A stretch of 64,000 bases of DNA, taken from positions 24-64,023 of the forward strand of contig CANNZV010001844.1 of assembly GCA_947561585.1 (NCBI GenBank). The letters run 5' to 3'. Within the stretch, counting starts at the first letter, position 1; each line of letters starts with the position of its first letter. The translations under genes were made by a program, and so were the position numbers. The stretch comes from Caprella mutica (Eukaryota > Arthropoda > Malacostraca > Amphipoda > Caprellidae). Shown one piece after another: positions 24,916 to 37,789 of this stretch. A model generated the notes under the pieces. That model ran no database searches, was not told the origin of the DNA, and saw nothing but the letters and a program-made list of their open reading frames with translations.

Positions 24916-25915
24916 AGTATCATCAGGACACACTTAAGTTCATCAGGACACACTTAGGATTATCAGGACACACTCAGGATTATCAGGACACACTCAGGAT
25001 CATCAGGACACACTCAGGATCATCAGGACACACTCAGGATCATCAGGACACTCTTAGGATTATCAGGACACACTTAGGATCATCAGGACACACTTAGGAT
25101 CATCAGGACACACTTAGGATCATCAAGACACACTCACTATCATCAGGACACTCTTAGGATCATCAGGACACACTTAGGATCATCAGGACACACTTAGGAT
25201 CATCAGGACACACTTAGGATCATCAGGACACACTTAGGATCATCAGGACACATTTAGGATCATCAGAATACACTTAGGATCATCAGGACACACTTAGGGT
25301 CATCAGGACACTCTTAGGATCATCAGGACACTCTTAGGATCATCAGGACACTCTTAGGATCATCAGGACACTCTTAGAATCATCAGGACTCACTTAGGAT
25401 CATCAGGACACACTTAGGATCATCAGGACACACTTAGGATCATCAGGACACACTTAGGATCATCAGGACACACTTAGGATCATCAGGACATACTTAGGAT
25501 CATCAGGACACACTTAGGATCATCAGGACACACTTAGGATCATCAGGACACACTTATGATCTTCAGTGCACACATAGGAACATCAGGACACACTTAGGAT
25601 CATCAGGACACCCATAGTATCAACAGGACACCCATAGTATCAAAAGACACACTTAGGATCAATAGGACACACTAAGGATCAATAGGACACACTAAGGATC
25701 AATAGAACACACTCAGGATCTATAGGACACACTTAGGATCAATAGGACACACTTAGGATCAATAGGACCCACTTAAGATCTACAGGAAACTTTTAGGATC
25801 AACAGGACACACATAAGATCTACAGGACACACATAAGATCTACAGGACACACTTCTGATCAACAAGACACACTTAACATCCATAGGACACACATATGGAT
25901 CAAGAGGACACACGT
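24916..25915. repeat. 20-bp satellite ATCATCAGGACACACTTAGG
   Basis: About 49 units. The first 700 bp are uniform (ATCATCAGGACACACTTAGG). From 25600 the unit drifts to ATCAATAGGACACACTAAGG and then decays. Open frames across it are repeat artefacts. Confidence 0.95.
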
Positions 25916-26206
25916 ATAGCAACAAATAATGTATAGGAATAGAGAAGATAAATATGAATAGAGAACACATAGAAACAAGGAGATAAAACACACTTGATTT
26001 TGTAACAGATATATAGAAAGTAAAAATATTCTAGAGAATTAATGTAGTAAGCAATAGTTAAGTTAGTAACAAATTTTCTAATTTTTGTCTCATATCTCAA
26101 TACTAAATAGATTGTTAATTAATATTAATAAACTTTAGGATATATAGCTTAAATAGAAAGACGGTATCCAACATACAACCATTGGTCATAAAATTCATTG
26201 TCAGGT

Positions 26207-26281
26207 CCAGGTTTTTCCACCCTTCTCCTGATGATGAATAGAAATCTTTCTATTCGAAAGCTTGATATCTGAAAAAACCTT
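26207..26281 (+). ncRNA. Hammerhead-ribozyme-like fold of a Penelope-like element
   Basis: CTGATGA at 26228..26234 is followed by a perfect 9-bp stem (GAATAGAAA/TTTCTATTC at 26236..26244 and 26247..26255) and then GAAA at 26256..26259. This is the order of the conserved hammerhead core. GGTTTTTC at 26210..26217 pairs with GAAAAAACC at 26271..26279, giving an outer stem. Penelope-like elements are known to carry such motifs in their terminal repeats. Stem III and the cleavage triplet are not clear, so activity is uncertain. It may mark the true 3' end of the element, with both satellites inside its tail. Confidence 0.5.
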
Positions 26282-26534
26282 CAACGCAGAGTTTAAATAA
26301 CCTCTAATATTATGGATTTCCCGTTGAGTTTGAATCTTTTCAATCAAATACAGTCCTGTATAATGAAACTTCTTGATCAGTAGTGCTATGAGAAATGAAA
26401 TACCATGTATAATGAATTTCGTTTTAAAAGAACAGCTTGTATAATCAATTTATTTAATTCATTAATACATAACATTTCTTTTTATAAGAAGTTCACGTGA
26501 CTGATTGTTTTAAATAATACCCGTGCAAGAAGGT

Positions 26535-27085
26535 TTTATGCCTGGGATATTCCCTTTATATCTACAATATTCCCTCCTAGTCTGCACTCACAGTTTGATG
26601 ATGAAGGAATATTCCTGTAACAATAATATTGGATACTATTCAAATTCTTATACGAGGGAATATTCCAGGAATATTGGAGAGTTACAGTATTCGGTCAGAT
26701 ATCATCTTAGGATATTCAGGGAATATCATATTTCTAAAGTATTCCATGCGAAGCAAATTAGAATATTGTTGGAATATATATTTTTGATAGCATTCCATTA
26801 TGAATATCCCAAGAATTTTCAAGCTAGTTACATATAATAGTATTCCCAAAAATATAACGAAAGAATATCCCTGGAACATTTGGGATCTACAGTATTTTTA
26901 GTGAAACAATGACGGAATGTAACAGGAATCGAATGAAAAATTTTACTTCCTAAGAAATACTTTGGAATATACCTGGAACTATTTCAATATTTTTGATAAG
27001 GAATATATCCCATTGGGTAATATGAAGGAATGTTCCTGGAAGATGGGAAATTCAAAGTATGTATTTCTAACAACAAAGGAATGTC
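26535..27085. repeat. GGAATATTCC-rich cluster
   Basis: More than fifteen GAATATTCC, ATATTCCC or GGAATAT words, in both orientations, produce many small palindromes. The 104-codon open frame here is a by-product. Confidence 0.55.
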
Positions 27086-27130
27086 AATAGAATCGAACGA
27101 TGAATTTTTCTATTTCCTTAGAATTTGGTT

Positions 27131-27869
27131 GTCTAATTTGAAAACTAAGAAACGTCAGTTTGTGAGATTAACTGTATTAATTTGGATTTCATATGTTCCC
27201 TTCTAATTTTTATCATCTATATAATTTTTAACGCTACTTGTAGTTTTAGAGGGTAGAGCAATAGTTAAGCTCTTCAACTATGTCTATGAGGTGTTAGATT
27301 TCCGTGTTAGGTATGTGCTTCCATTTTCATCTTCCATCATACAAAACTCCTTCACAGAGCTTTTCTGCATCCATGAGCATTGTCACCGACTCATAATGAG
27401 ACTTCTTCTAAAATTCACTTTCCTTTCTGGTTGCTTCTTCCAATCTCTTGTATTTCAAAACGCCATCGATATGGCATTTTGTTCTAAAGCAGATACTAAA
27501 CCACCAAGTGAATTAAAAATATCGCTCTAAATAAATAGAGTTTCGGATCAGTAAATTTAATGTTGGCTCCCTATTAGAAATTAGTAGTACCTACAAAAAT
27601 ATCTTATTTCGTTTGTATGAAATGCGAAACTACTAAAAGTTGCGAATCAGGTAGCCAAAATATTTTTTATCCAATTTAGTTTTTGCCTTGCAGCACTGCA
27701 GTTCAGACGTAATAGAAAGTAGTTAAATTAGTGTCAATTCAAGAAAAAAGAGGTTAGTATTGTGATTGTAAGTGTTTAACGTATGTAGACCATTGTTTCA
27801 TATTTTATCAACAGCAGTTATCACTCAACAATTTTGAATTTTGGTTTAAAGTTAATAACTGAATAAGAG
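27131..27869. other. No clear gene
   Basis: The reverse strand near 27290..27520 gives broken protein-like pieces such as NTRDWKKQPERKVNFRR with several stops. It may be a very old coding relic. I cannot name it. Confidence 0.25.
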
Positions 27870-28084
27870 TAGGGTCAAGCATGTAAATTGCGGAACACTT
27901 ACTAACTGCGGGTTCTAGCAATAGACATATCATATATTTAAAACACACGTTAAAAACTTAAATTAATAAATTATAGCATGCACTGCGCTCCATCTGATAG
28001 CTATGCAACATATAAATGGAATTTTGGTTCAGAATTAAAATGCAATTAAAAATTAAAATGCTGCAATTTACCTGCATGACCCTA
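27870..28084. mobile_element. MITE with TAGGGTCA ends, copy 2
   Basis: TAGGGTCAAGCATGTAAATTG at the left pairs with CAATTTACCTGCATGACCCTA at the right over 21-24 bp. 215 bp, non-coding. The family also occurs at 12611..12850. Confidence 0.7.
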
Positions 28085-28195
28085 CCTACCGTACTATTTT
28101 AGTTTGTAGGCCTATTTCTATTCATATATACTCAGTTTATGATACACTTGAGTTATCATATTGCATAAACTTCATTAAAAATCCTACTTCTACTG

Positions 28196-28275
28196 GGTCC
28201 AGGATGGTCGAGTGGTTAGCGTTGCAAACAGGAGACAACAAGTGGCGATATCGAGACCTGGAAACACCACTTCAT
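28196..28275 (+). repeat. tRNA-like SINE head or tRNA pseudogene
   Basis: TGGTCGAGTGGTTAGCGT matches a Leu/Ser-type A box and ATATCGAGACC approximates a B box. TCCAGG and CCTGGA could close an acceptor-like stem. The anticodon arm is not clean, so a tRNA-derived SINE is more likely than a working tRNA. Confidence 0.45.
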
Positions 28276-28415
28276 TTCTTGCCATATAATTTGTATATAA
28301 CAATATGTATCATTCAACTAATTCATTGAAAGCCAAACTTACACGTACATATGAAATATATGCTAGGAAATATTAATTTTTGTCTCCTTCTTTTTATATC
28401 CTTCCTCTATTCTAG

Positions 28416-28735
28416 ATATCCATGGAATAATCAGGGAATATCCCCATTTAATCCCCTCGATATTAAGGTAATATCCCCTCACTATCCCAATTTTATTCCC
28501 TTGTTATCGAGAGAATAATAATTTCGGTATTCCTTGCCCTTCCTTCGATATTGAGGGAATATTCCAGAAATAATATATTTAAATCCCATCATTATTCCTT
28601 CGATATCATTTCGGGATATTCCCATATCGCGAAAATGTCAGAATAGGGCATCCACTCAATAACAATGGGGATATCGAGGGAATAATCCCAAGAAATTTCC
28701 CCGGAATATCCCGGGAATAATTTTTTGTTACCTGG
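28416..28735. repeat. Second GGGAATATCCC-rich cluster
   Basis: Repeated GGGAATATCCCC, CGATATTGAGGGAATATTCC and related words in both orientations, with partial self-complementarity between the two halves. Same word type as 26535..27085. Confidence 0.5.
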
Positions 28736-30217
28736 GTCGGTGCTTACCATTAAATATTTTCACTTCTCATTTATTTCAATCAAACATCATTGTTTCATTT
28801 CACAGTTCACACCGATTGATCGGTCGTAACTATTATTTCACAATCTAGCACTTCAAGTGCTTCTTCAGGAGATTTATTAGCTGCGGAGATAGTTTCATGA
28901 ATAGCATTGTTGGACAGAGGTTGACCCTATTGCATAAAATAGATTCCACTTATTGATTTAAAGATGAAAGTAATAACTTTAAATATTTATTGTAATAATT
29001 GTTTATTTTACCTCATTTTTTTGTGAACCTTATTTTTGCCACGTGTCCTCAGTGTCTTTCCCGAAACTCAAGCAATGAAAATTCCAGAGAGATCATCTGA
29101 GTCAATTCTTTTAAAATGAACTCTGCTCATTCCTTGTCAAAGGAGTTGAAGAATTCAATCATTGCCCGAATTTCAATGATCTTTAATACTTAAAGAATCT
29201 GAACAATCTTTGAATTCAGGAGAGCATGCATGCATGAAGATAATGGAATTTCAAATTTAAGCAACCGGCTCTTATACGTTATGCATCATCTTTTGGAAGT
29301 ACTTCTAAAGAAATGATCGACAATACGTAGTTGTAGCATTGTGAAAACATATAGTTTATGAATTTTACGAACTGTATTTTGAGTGAATGTTAAGCAAATA
29401 TTGAATTACACATGTTCACAAAACCAATCTTAAAATGTTTTGACCAAACATGAAATACACTTCTGTAACATTCATTGAAAAATACTTTAACATTTTACTA
29501 ATCACCCTATATATTCTCATGACCATATTCTCATAATCATTATTTTCATAAATTTAATTTACCTGATTTATATTTACATTAATTTTATTTTAATAAATTA
29601 TGAAAATATATTTTAATTACATCTATTTATTTACATAAATTTTATCTTTTTTAATAATTTCCATTCACACTTTTTGTATTTATATATTTTTTATTCAAAT
29701 ACTTTCTTTTACATGAACTAAAAAAAAATAACTACATATTTTCTACATATAATTTTATATATATATATGTTTCTCTCTTTTTAGTATTGATAATCCATTA
29801 TCACAATTTGGAAGTACACTAGTTTTGTTATTTTATGATAGTATGAAAACAAGTTAATGTTCAAATTCAAAAATTGGTTATTCGATGAATATTATTCATT
29901 AACAATATAAAATATTGATTAGATATAATTCAACACATTTCATTGAATATATTTCACCCATATAATCAAATGTGATATATAATAATATAATTTTTTTTAT
30001 TTAAACTTCAATAATTCGAAATCTCTATTCTACCGAACGAACTTATTCAGAATGAATTGAAATATATTGGAAATCATAATCTTTAAAAATTATTTTTGAA
30101 ATTTCTTGCGTTAAAATATGGAATGTTGAAAACTAAATATTATTATAAAAATGGATATGATGAAAGTAGAAAATATTGTTTACGTTAGTTGATTAGACTT
30201 TTATCATAATCATTTGT
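28736..30217. other. No recognisable gene
   Basis: Very AT-rich, especially 29500..30180. No coding or RNA signal. Confidence 0.5.
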
Positions 30218-30278
30218 GACAAGTAATAATGAAGTACAGATGCTCAATTTGAGTATCTGTACTTCATTATTACTTGTC
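30218..30278. repeat. Near-perfect 29-bp-arm hairpin
   Basis: GACAAGTAATAATGAAGTAC pairs with GTACTTCATTATTACTTGTC, and only one mismatch is seen over 29 bp. The loop is three bases, too tight for a classical miRNA precursor. Confidence 0.85.
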
Positions 30279-30749
30279 CATGATCTCTCTAACTATTGTA
30301 GATTTCGGGTAATTTGATCCTTTTCTCCTGGAGAATCGGTGCTTCTATTACCGTAGTCCTTAGATAAGGGGAATGAAGGGTCTAAGTCTCTAAGACCTAA
30401 GTGGTAGATAGACCATTTAACTTATATGGAGAAAAAAATTCATGACGTATGATATATTTTCTATCCTTATTGCTTTTCAATTTTTATATCAATTCAATTA
30501 GAGACATATTTGTTTAATTTTTTGAAACATTTTTATTGTTTACCATATCTGAGAATATTTATCAATTCAGTTTAGTAAATAATTCAGGAACACTTTCGCA
30601 ATCAGATATATGTAATAATGATGGGACCCAAAACTATCTTCAATAATTTTGGAAATAGTTTATTGATTTTAAAAAGCTGAACGACTCCAGAATCTTAAAA
30701 ACAACAATTTATTGTTAAATTTTTCTTAACAATATTTTTTCCCCCCTCC

Positions 30750-31340
30750 TATTCATGCGCGAATTTCGGCACGATGACAAAGGCTCTGATCAGCATTTCT
30801 TAGCCAATTGGTCAAACTTCTGCATTAATATCTGTCTTCAATTTACCGATATCAGTTGGCTTGTTACAGTACTCTCTTCAATCTTCCCGTAAACCTCCGG
30901 CGAAGTATGTTCATGTTGGGTTTCATGGTGTGATAGGCCCAAGTAAAGTTCGGTCATATTCATTTCATACATTTTCAGAATCATAAATCCATTTTTCATG
31001 TCGTGATATCTCTGCCCATTCACGATAGCTATTTGGCCATGCTATTTTCAATGAAAAAGGGACAGCTAATCTTATTGTCCTTGATTCCACACCACACTGC
31101 CTATTTCTGATGGAGCGTCATTTCTCAGATCACCTTCGGGTTTTCAGCTGCCCAAAACCAGATGTTTGGATTATTGACACATTCATTTAGACCGAAATAA
31201 GCTCCGTCTGACATGATTAGTTCTGTATTAATTTCTAGTTTTCTGTATGCATTTGTAAAAGCCACTTGCAGAACGCCACGCGACGTGGGTAGTCATGCAC
31301 CGTCATGCAATTCCGACAGAGTTAAATTTTGTATGGAAAC
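30750..31340 (-). pseudogene. Decayed Tc1/mariner-family DDE transposase
   Basis: Read on the minus strand across frames: YPRRVAFCKWLLQ, then MSDGAYFGLNECVNNPNIWF with the SDxAxFxLNGxVNxxNxRxW signature (first catalytic aspartate present), WAAENPKVI, an AVWCGI strand and VNGQRYHDM. The QQDGA region is lost. These blocks are characteristic of a widespread insect Tc1/mariner-type transposase. Multiple stops and frameshifts make it inactive. Confidence 0.7.
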
Positions 31341-34300
31341 ATTGGTAATTTACTTTTCAGTATTGTGTGTGCTGATTTCATGCTTATCTCCAGCTGTTCA
31401 GCCCAAAACCTGAGACCGATTTGTTGGATTCCTTCGATAATCTAATTTGCTGTTGCAACATTATTTTCATTTGTGGCGATTACATGTAATCCCTTTGATT
31501 TCTTCTTTTCCTGATTGCTTGATCACACATCGCTTGATAAATTTTTTTGATTGAGATATCCTACCTAAATTGATACTTCTCTGGAATTTCACAATGTTAT
31601 TTCAACTAGTGAAATAAGCAGTGGTAACAAAGACGAGCTTTCTCTTTTCGAAGGGATTTTGTTGGCAGTATGGAACAAAATATGATTTTCATTTGTAGCT
31701 GAACTTTTATCCCATACCCTGTCATCGATACGGTTCAATAATGTAAGATGCAATGTTGTCAGGATTCAATAATCGTTTAGTTTATTGAAATCCATGTTTC
31801 ATTTAAAATTTTATTATAGAATATTGTAGGTCCCATCAATATTACAAACCCTGCACATAGATAAATCAGCGTAATACTTTTGTTTTGATGTATGATTAAT
31901 AACAAATCGATGTATTTAAACTTACTTTTCTTCAATTAAAACACATTTGAACTCATATCAACTTTATTCTTAATATATGATTCATCGATAGTGATTATAT
32001 TCATCCATTTCTAAATTTAAAATCAATTTATAAAAAAAAGTCGTATGAATTATTAAATATCCTCTCTCACCCCACAGTTTATCGTTATTTTCTCCCTTTG
32101 GTTTTCTAACACAATGGTCAGAAGTTTGAGCTTTTCCGAATATTCATTGAAAACTGTTTTCATCCGTTATTGGAACATATTATTCTATAGAATTGGAATG
32201 CAATTGTGGCGGCAACGAGAACACTTCCCATGACTCCAACTACTGGAAAGTGGCACAAGTTGGAGGAGTCTGAGAAATTGAAATCTGTGAAAGAAACTAA
32301 AGTGGTTAACATTAAGTCTGGTAGAGTATTTTTTTGATAAGTGCATAGAAGAATAAAATGCAAAGAAAAGTATTTTTTGAAGATTATTATAATATAACTG
32401 GCCGCTCAGTTAAGTTGACTCAATTTTTTTTTTTTTATGCTTCAAATTCACTTCTAAATAAGAATAAAACTCACTCTCCAAGATATGTTCCACAGTGAAT
32501 GTTCAGAATCCTTTATATTACTATAGTAAATACTGTATGAGAGTTACACTCATAAATACAATGATACATCCAGTTGTATAACATATGCACTATAAGCTTT
32601 GGAATAAAAACGTGACACTTACCTAATAAATATATCATGCTAAAATGTGGAGACACCAAAGTGCATCGTAATGAAACACTTACAAGCTCTTCAAATAAAG
32701 AGGCATGAAAATCCTATATGTCAGAATAACAAAACAAAAACTTTTAAAACAAAGGATTCCATATATTATCATGAAGTTATACTTATGCGGAGTGTATTAT
32801 TTGAAAAGTTTGCAAGAATTGTATTGGTTGATAATAGGTTATGAGAAGTAGAATTTAATACTTGAGTAAAAGCATAATGATAAACTTTATGAATGGAATA
32901 TTTCTAGGAAAAATTGCTGAAAATTAGAGCTAAGAGACAAATTTCCACGATGTTACTGATCGCTGATATTGTGGGTTTCGATATCTTCGAGGAGACGATT
33001 ACGTTTAGTAGAATCACTAAATAAGTGTGACGTCATTGTTTTCTTTTAGAAGCAAGTATATTTGGACATTGAATTATCTAACTGATAATCAAAAATATAT
33101 GTGTAAAATTTATATTTGAACATCACACATGAATACTAGATATATCAGTCAAAATAATAAATTAAATAAACTCGAATGCAGTTCATATAAAACGAAATTG
33201 GATGAATCAGCACTGTTAATTCACTCTTTCAGTGTTTCAAGTCATTTATTTCAAAGCCCGAAAATACCAGTTCGTTATATGAGTAAATTTGCAGAGTTCC
33301 GGACTAAGCTTTAAAGATTACAAGAGCAGAAACGAATTAATGTGATTCATTCTCTTTGTTTGTATTAGCAGGAAACTCGAGGATGTACTAACCTTACATT
33401 TAAAAAATGTGTAAATAGTTATTCTCCGAATACTTTATGTATGATCTATAATATGAATAACTATCAAGCAATAGTGAAATGATGAAATAGATTTAGTAGA
33501 AGGTATGTACTTGAATATTTTATATGGCCAATCGATAAAAACAGATTAGATGGGAAATCGAACCCTGATCGCAATAAATGAAAGGTCTCAAATTGAATTA
33601 ATTTTGTATTCTAATATATTTGAAAAATATTAAATTACAGAATATGAATATTATTATGAATTCATCATAAAAAAATCAAATATAATTATATACATTTGTG
33701 TAAAAACATATTATTTCATTCCTAATTTAATTACTTTACTATTTATCGAAATACTGTTTTGAATTGCACTAGTTTTAAGTATATTATAATATTAAACGGA
33801 AAAATGGAAATTATTTTTAATATAAAATCACAAAAGTCAAATATGAAATAATATGACTAAAATATGATCGTTAATTTTTATCTTACAGAAATCTATGCAA
33901 TTTAAACAGTGTCTGAATGTATCGGGATTGATTGAAATTAAGAATACAATAGAAAATCTTCTATTGCTTCTCCCTGAGTTGAACCTTTGCGATTGCATAA
34001 CTGTAGTGTTTAGTTTCTAAGGAGTTATTAAGAAAGTAGCTCTCAGAAATTTAAATTCAAAGTTTATAAGTTTTCACTATTTACAAACATTATACGGAGC
34101 ATTACTTTCGATTGAAGACATTTTTAGTGTTCTATAGATATATTCGTTTGGAAATTGCTCAACGTTTATGATCAGTGCATATTGTTTTATTCAATATCTT
34201 GTAAAGCCATACATAATTAAGATAATTAAAATGCATTGTGTCAGTAAATATAATTATATCAAAAAATATGGAAACGAAATTTATACCTATTATTTGGAAT

Positions 34301-34413
34301 AATTGCGCATAGTTATACTCTAGTTAATTGTAAATAAAGCATTTCTTATTCATGTATTAACTCTTCTGTAATCAAAATTAATACGAAAAATAAGAAATAG
34401 TATGTGCTCTAAT
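31341..34413. other. 3 kb without a recognisable gene
   Basis: AT-rich. GGGAAATCGAACCC near 33550, read on the minus strand, resembles a tRNA B box and may be a SINE scrap. Nothing else is supported. Confidence 0.45.
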
Positions 34414-34566
34414 TGGGTCTAGAACATTTTGTCCACGGACATTTCGTCCAACGGATATTTTGTTCACGGACATTTCGTCCAACGGATATTTTGTTCACGG
34501 ACATTTCGTCCAACGGATATTTTGTTCACGGACATTTCGTTCATGGACAACAATTTGTCAACCAAT
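34414..34566. mobile_element. Mini tandem-repeat element, GGACATTTCGTCC unit
   Basis: It begins GGGTCTAGAACATTTTGTCC and has three copies of CAACGGATATTTTGTTCACG alternating with GGACATTTCGTCC. The right end reads TGTTGTCC...GGTTGAC on the reverse strand, an imperfect match to the left end. The flanks TGCTCTAAT and TGCTCTACT look like a 9-bp target duplication with one mismatch. Confidence 0.55.
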
Positions 34567-34649
34567 TGCTCTACTTTGAATTAAAAAGTATATATATGGG
34601 ATATATTTCACATTAATTTTCACTATTACATTATTTGCCAGGTGTAAAT

Positions 34650-35215
34650 ATACAGGGTATCCGCGAAAAAGAGGCCGATTTAAAATGGTTGTTATTTGTA
34701 AACTATTGTTGCTATAAGATTCAAATAGGTTGCATTTCAAAGATAACAATTCCAAGTTTAATTTGAAAATAATATCTTTATATGAACACCATCCGTCTCA
34801 ATATACTTATCAAGACGAAAAAAGTTTTTTTTATCACATTCTGTGTAGAGTATTAACATGGGTTCCTGATAGTTTTCCATTTAAAACGGTGTCAAATATA
34901 TGTGTTACATGAAATGTTAAAGTTAGATATTTTCAGTTCTTATGCGAAAATACGTGTTAGACTCAAATTAGGTGAGAGTCCACGTCAAGAAAACAGTTAG
35001 GTTTTCAGGTGGCAGTGTTATAACTTGGGGGACCTTTTCCTCTCCTGGACCTGGTCCTACTGTTCGACGTTCGTCTGCATGGATGCGTTCACGCATAACT
35101 ATTCAAATAGCTCCTTCGTCAACACACTCTCAACTAATAACGAGCAGCCGAGCTACAATGTCCACACTGCAACACAATTTTGAACCTTCTAAGAACTTAG
35201 AGAAATTGTTTTAAT
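34650..35215 (+). pseudogene. Possible Tc1-type transposase fragment
   Basis: KKTVRFSGGSVITWGTFSSP matches the Tc1 strand block usually read as PTVKxGGGSVMVWGCFSxxG. ACAGGGTATCC at 34651 resembles a transposon terminus. The rest is too decayed to follow, and no DDE residues can be assigned. Confidence 0.4.
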
Positions 35216-36715
35216 GAGCCACAATAAGAGCCACACAGCTTTTACCTCAATCAATTAAGAACTATATGAAAACAATTGGAGACACTAATAGGAGAAGAAA
35301 TTCATCATTTGTGGAAGAATTGTGAACATTTCTGTAGGATGATTGAAGGAAGGATAACTCCTTCACCTTGTGCGAAATTAGCATAACTCTGTGTCAAAAG
35401 ATTAAATGGAGTGATATAGCAAGGAATTATTCACAAAGTATTCGGTTGATTGCTTCATTCATAAATATTTCAAAGTTTGTGATAGAAGGAAGGAAGGAAT
35501 CTCTCCTCAGACAATTGAAAGGGTTTTTCATGTCCACTTTGAGAAACACTCTTCTATGGTTAAAGTCAATCAAGTACAGTCAAGCTGAATGTGTGGCAGA
35601 ATCACACCCACTCTTCGTAGAGAGCCAAAGCTGAACCGTTCTTAATTCGCTACCAAGAGAGTGTGATAAGGGGCGTCCATCAACCTTAGCAGCCAACCTC
35701 TGCAAGGTATTACCAAGTGCTGTGGGTCTGATCCACCATCCTTTTTGGTTAAAGCACGCAATGAGGCTCCATAAAATGTTTACAAAGCAAAATAAGACAC
35801 TTCTCCTCTTAAAATCGTATTCACGAAATTTGTCAGAGTGGTTTAAAGTCGTACTCTAGCCTCTGCAGACGAATGAAACAATAACGTTTACAAATGACCC
35901 GACTTGAGACCATCGTCTTCCAGCAGAACCAAGACGGAAAAAGTTAACAGATTTCGAAACTTCAATGTCCGAAACGTTAAGTAATTTATAATCGTCTGAA
36001 GCGTGTCGTCTGTTAAAAATGGTAATATGGGTTCAGGCAGTGTAGATAGAGAGTCAGTCTCTATAAATTGGACTTGCTACAACAGCTGGAGTCCTAATCG
36101 TATTTAGAACTCTGAACCTGCTACATCTGTCACCTATGTACACTTCCAAATTTACAAGCTGATTGGGCCAGGTGAATACTCCGCCTTCGACACGCAAGAC
36201 AAAGCCATCTTTCTATGACTGACGCCTTTGCCCTGGTCAGACCCACACACGACAGGTGGAACCATTCAGAAGACAGTGCACATTTAAATCTTTTCATCCG
36301 GTTTTTACACGTGTCACAAAAGCTACAAACAACATCCTCAACCCTTAATCATCAAAATAAAAATACATCGGTGGTCTGAGTGGCCAAACAGAGCAAATAA
36401 CATCAGCATCCCTCATTCGGAGTACCTCTGAGCAGTCAGAGGTCAACAACATCCCAACTCAGTACTCTGCAAACACTTGCAGACGTACATAGTTCACCTG
36501 GCAGATCAACTATAGTGCTGACACAGCTGATATTTATACTTTCTGAAACACAAATAAACAAGGTCAACTTACCACCTACAAGCTATTTTTAGAATAATTA
36601 AAAGATAAAAAATCATACAAACAGACGAGATAAAAAAACTAAATAAATGCAGTAACCACTGCTAATTACACAGCACAAGGTCAGATCCAGCAAAGTACAG
36701 TCACCAGCCACTAAT
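35216..36715. other. Unassigned, moderately less AT-rich stretch
   Basis: 35900..36560 is GC-richer than the average here and could contain old transposon coding sequence. Every frame is broken and I recognise no motif. Confidence 0.3.
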
Positions 36716-36718
36716 GTC

Positions 36719-37408
36719 CTCTTCCTTTTCAATGGTAAGTTATTTTCCCAATTTGATGATGTAGGTATGGGAAATCCCCTTGGTCCCACTCTTGCGAATG
36801 TCTTTTTATGTTTTCATGAACAACGATGGTTAGATGATTGTCCAATTGAATTTAAACCTAAATTTTATCGTAGATATGTAGATGATATTTTCCTTCTGTT
36901 TTCTGACCAATCTCATATCAATATTTTTCATAATTATTCAAACTCTAAACATTCTAACATTAAATTCACTTCGACAATTGAGAAAATTAACTCAATAATT
37001 TTTTTTGATGTTGACATTAATCGTATTAATAATAGTTTTTGTACTGAAGTTTATTTTAAAAAGACATTCACAGAGTTGGGGTTAAGATTTGATTCTTTCA
37101 TGCCAACATCTTATAAAGTTAATTTGATTACTTGTCTTGTTCATAGAGCGTATGAGATTTGCTCGAATTATATAGATTTTGATGTGGGATTATCACAATT
37201 GCGTAATTTTTTCTCTGGCAATCGTTATCCTCAAAATTTGTTTGATAAATTTGTCTCTAAATATTAAAATTCTGTTCATACTCCACTTGAACATAAATTA
37301 ACAGTTCCTAAATTAGACATTTTCGTATCCCTTCCTTATTTGGGTGATTCAAGCATTAAATGTAAAAAAGACCTTAATTCATTACTTAACAAATTTTATG
37401 CTCAATAG
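36719..37408 (+). pseudogene. Second Penelope-like fragment (RT thumb side)
   Basis: The frame is open from about 36719 with FNGKLFSQFDDVGMGNPLGP (motif B), then RRYVDDIFLLF (motif C) and the conserved downstream block TFTELGLRFDSF...YKVNLITCLVHRAYEIC. One in-frame TAA at 37265..37267 interrupts it. Beyond that, the same frame continues with VPKLDIFVSLPYLGDSS, typical of the linker before the GIY-YIG domain, and then stops at TAG 37406..37408. The 5' RT half and the endonuclease are missing. It belongs to a different Penelope-like lineage from the 21.8-kb copy. Confidence 0.82.
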
Positions 37409-37789
37409 AGATCTAATTGATCATTATAATTAATTTATGTGTTGATTAAGTAGCAGCAAATGATATTTTTACTTCCTGTGACGTCATGAAGGACTTATTA
37501 TTTACAGAGAGTTTTCATGCTACAATATAAATATTAAGATTTTCCAAGCTTGTGTTGAAGATTTCAATTTATGGCATCATATGCGAATGGAAGAAAGTAA
37601 TTAGAAGAGAAACGCTTAGTAGACATTTTGTAAAAAAATGAATTATTAAATACATTTGGCTAATCGAGAAGGTTGGTTAAAAAAATTTATTCATTTTAAA
37701 CTTCAATCAAAAATCCCAAAAAATTCATAACATATAAGAATTGCACGGATGAATCAATTATATTAAAAGCCCTTAGAGTTAAAAAAGAA

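Noticed and set aside
25773..25991. Cys-rich minus-strand frame
   Set aside because: Translation of the 20-bp satellite.
26523..26879. 104-codon frame and minus-strand partner
   Set aside because: By-product of ATATTCC words; both strands are open and no family is seen.
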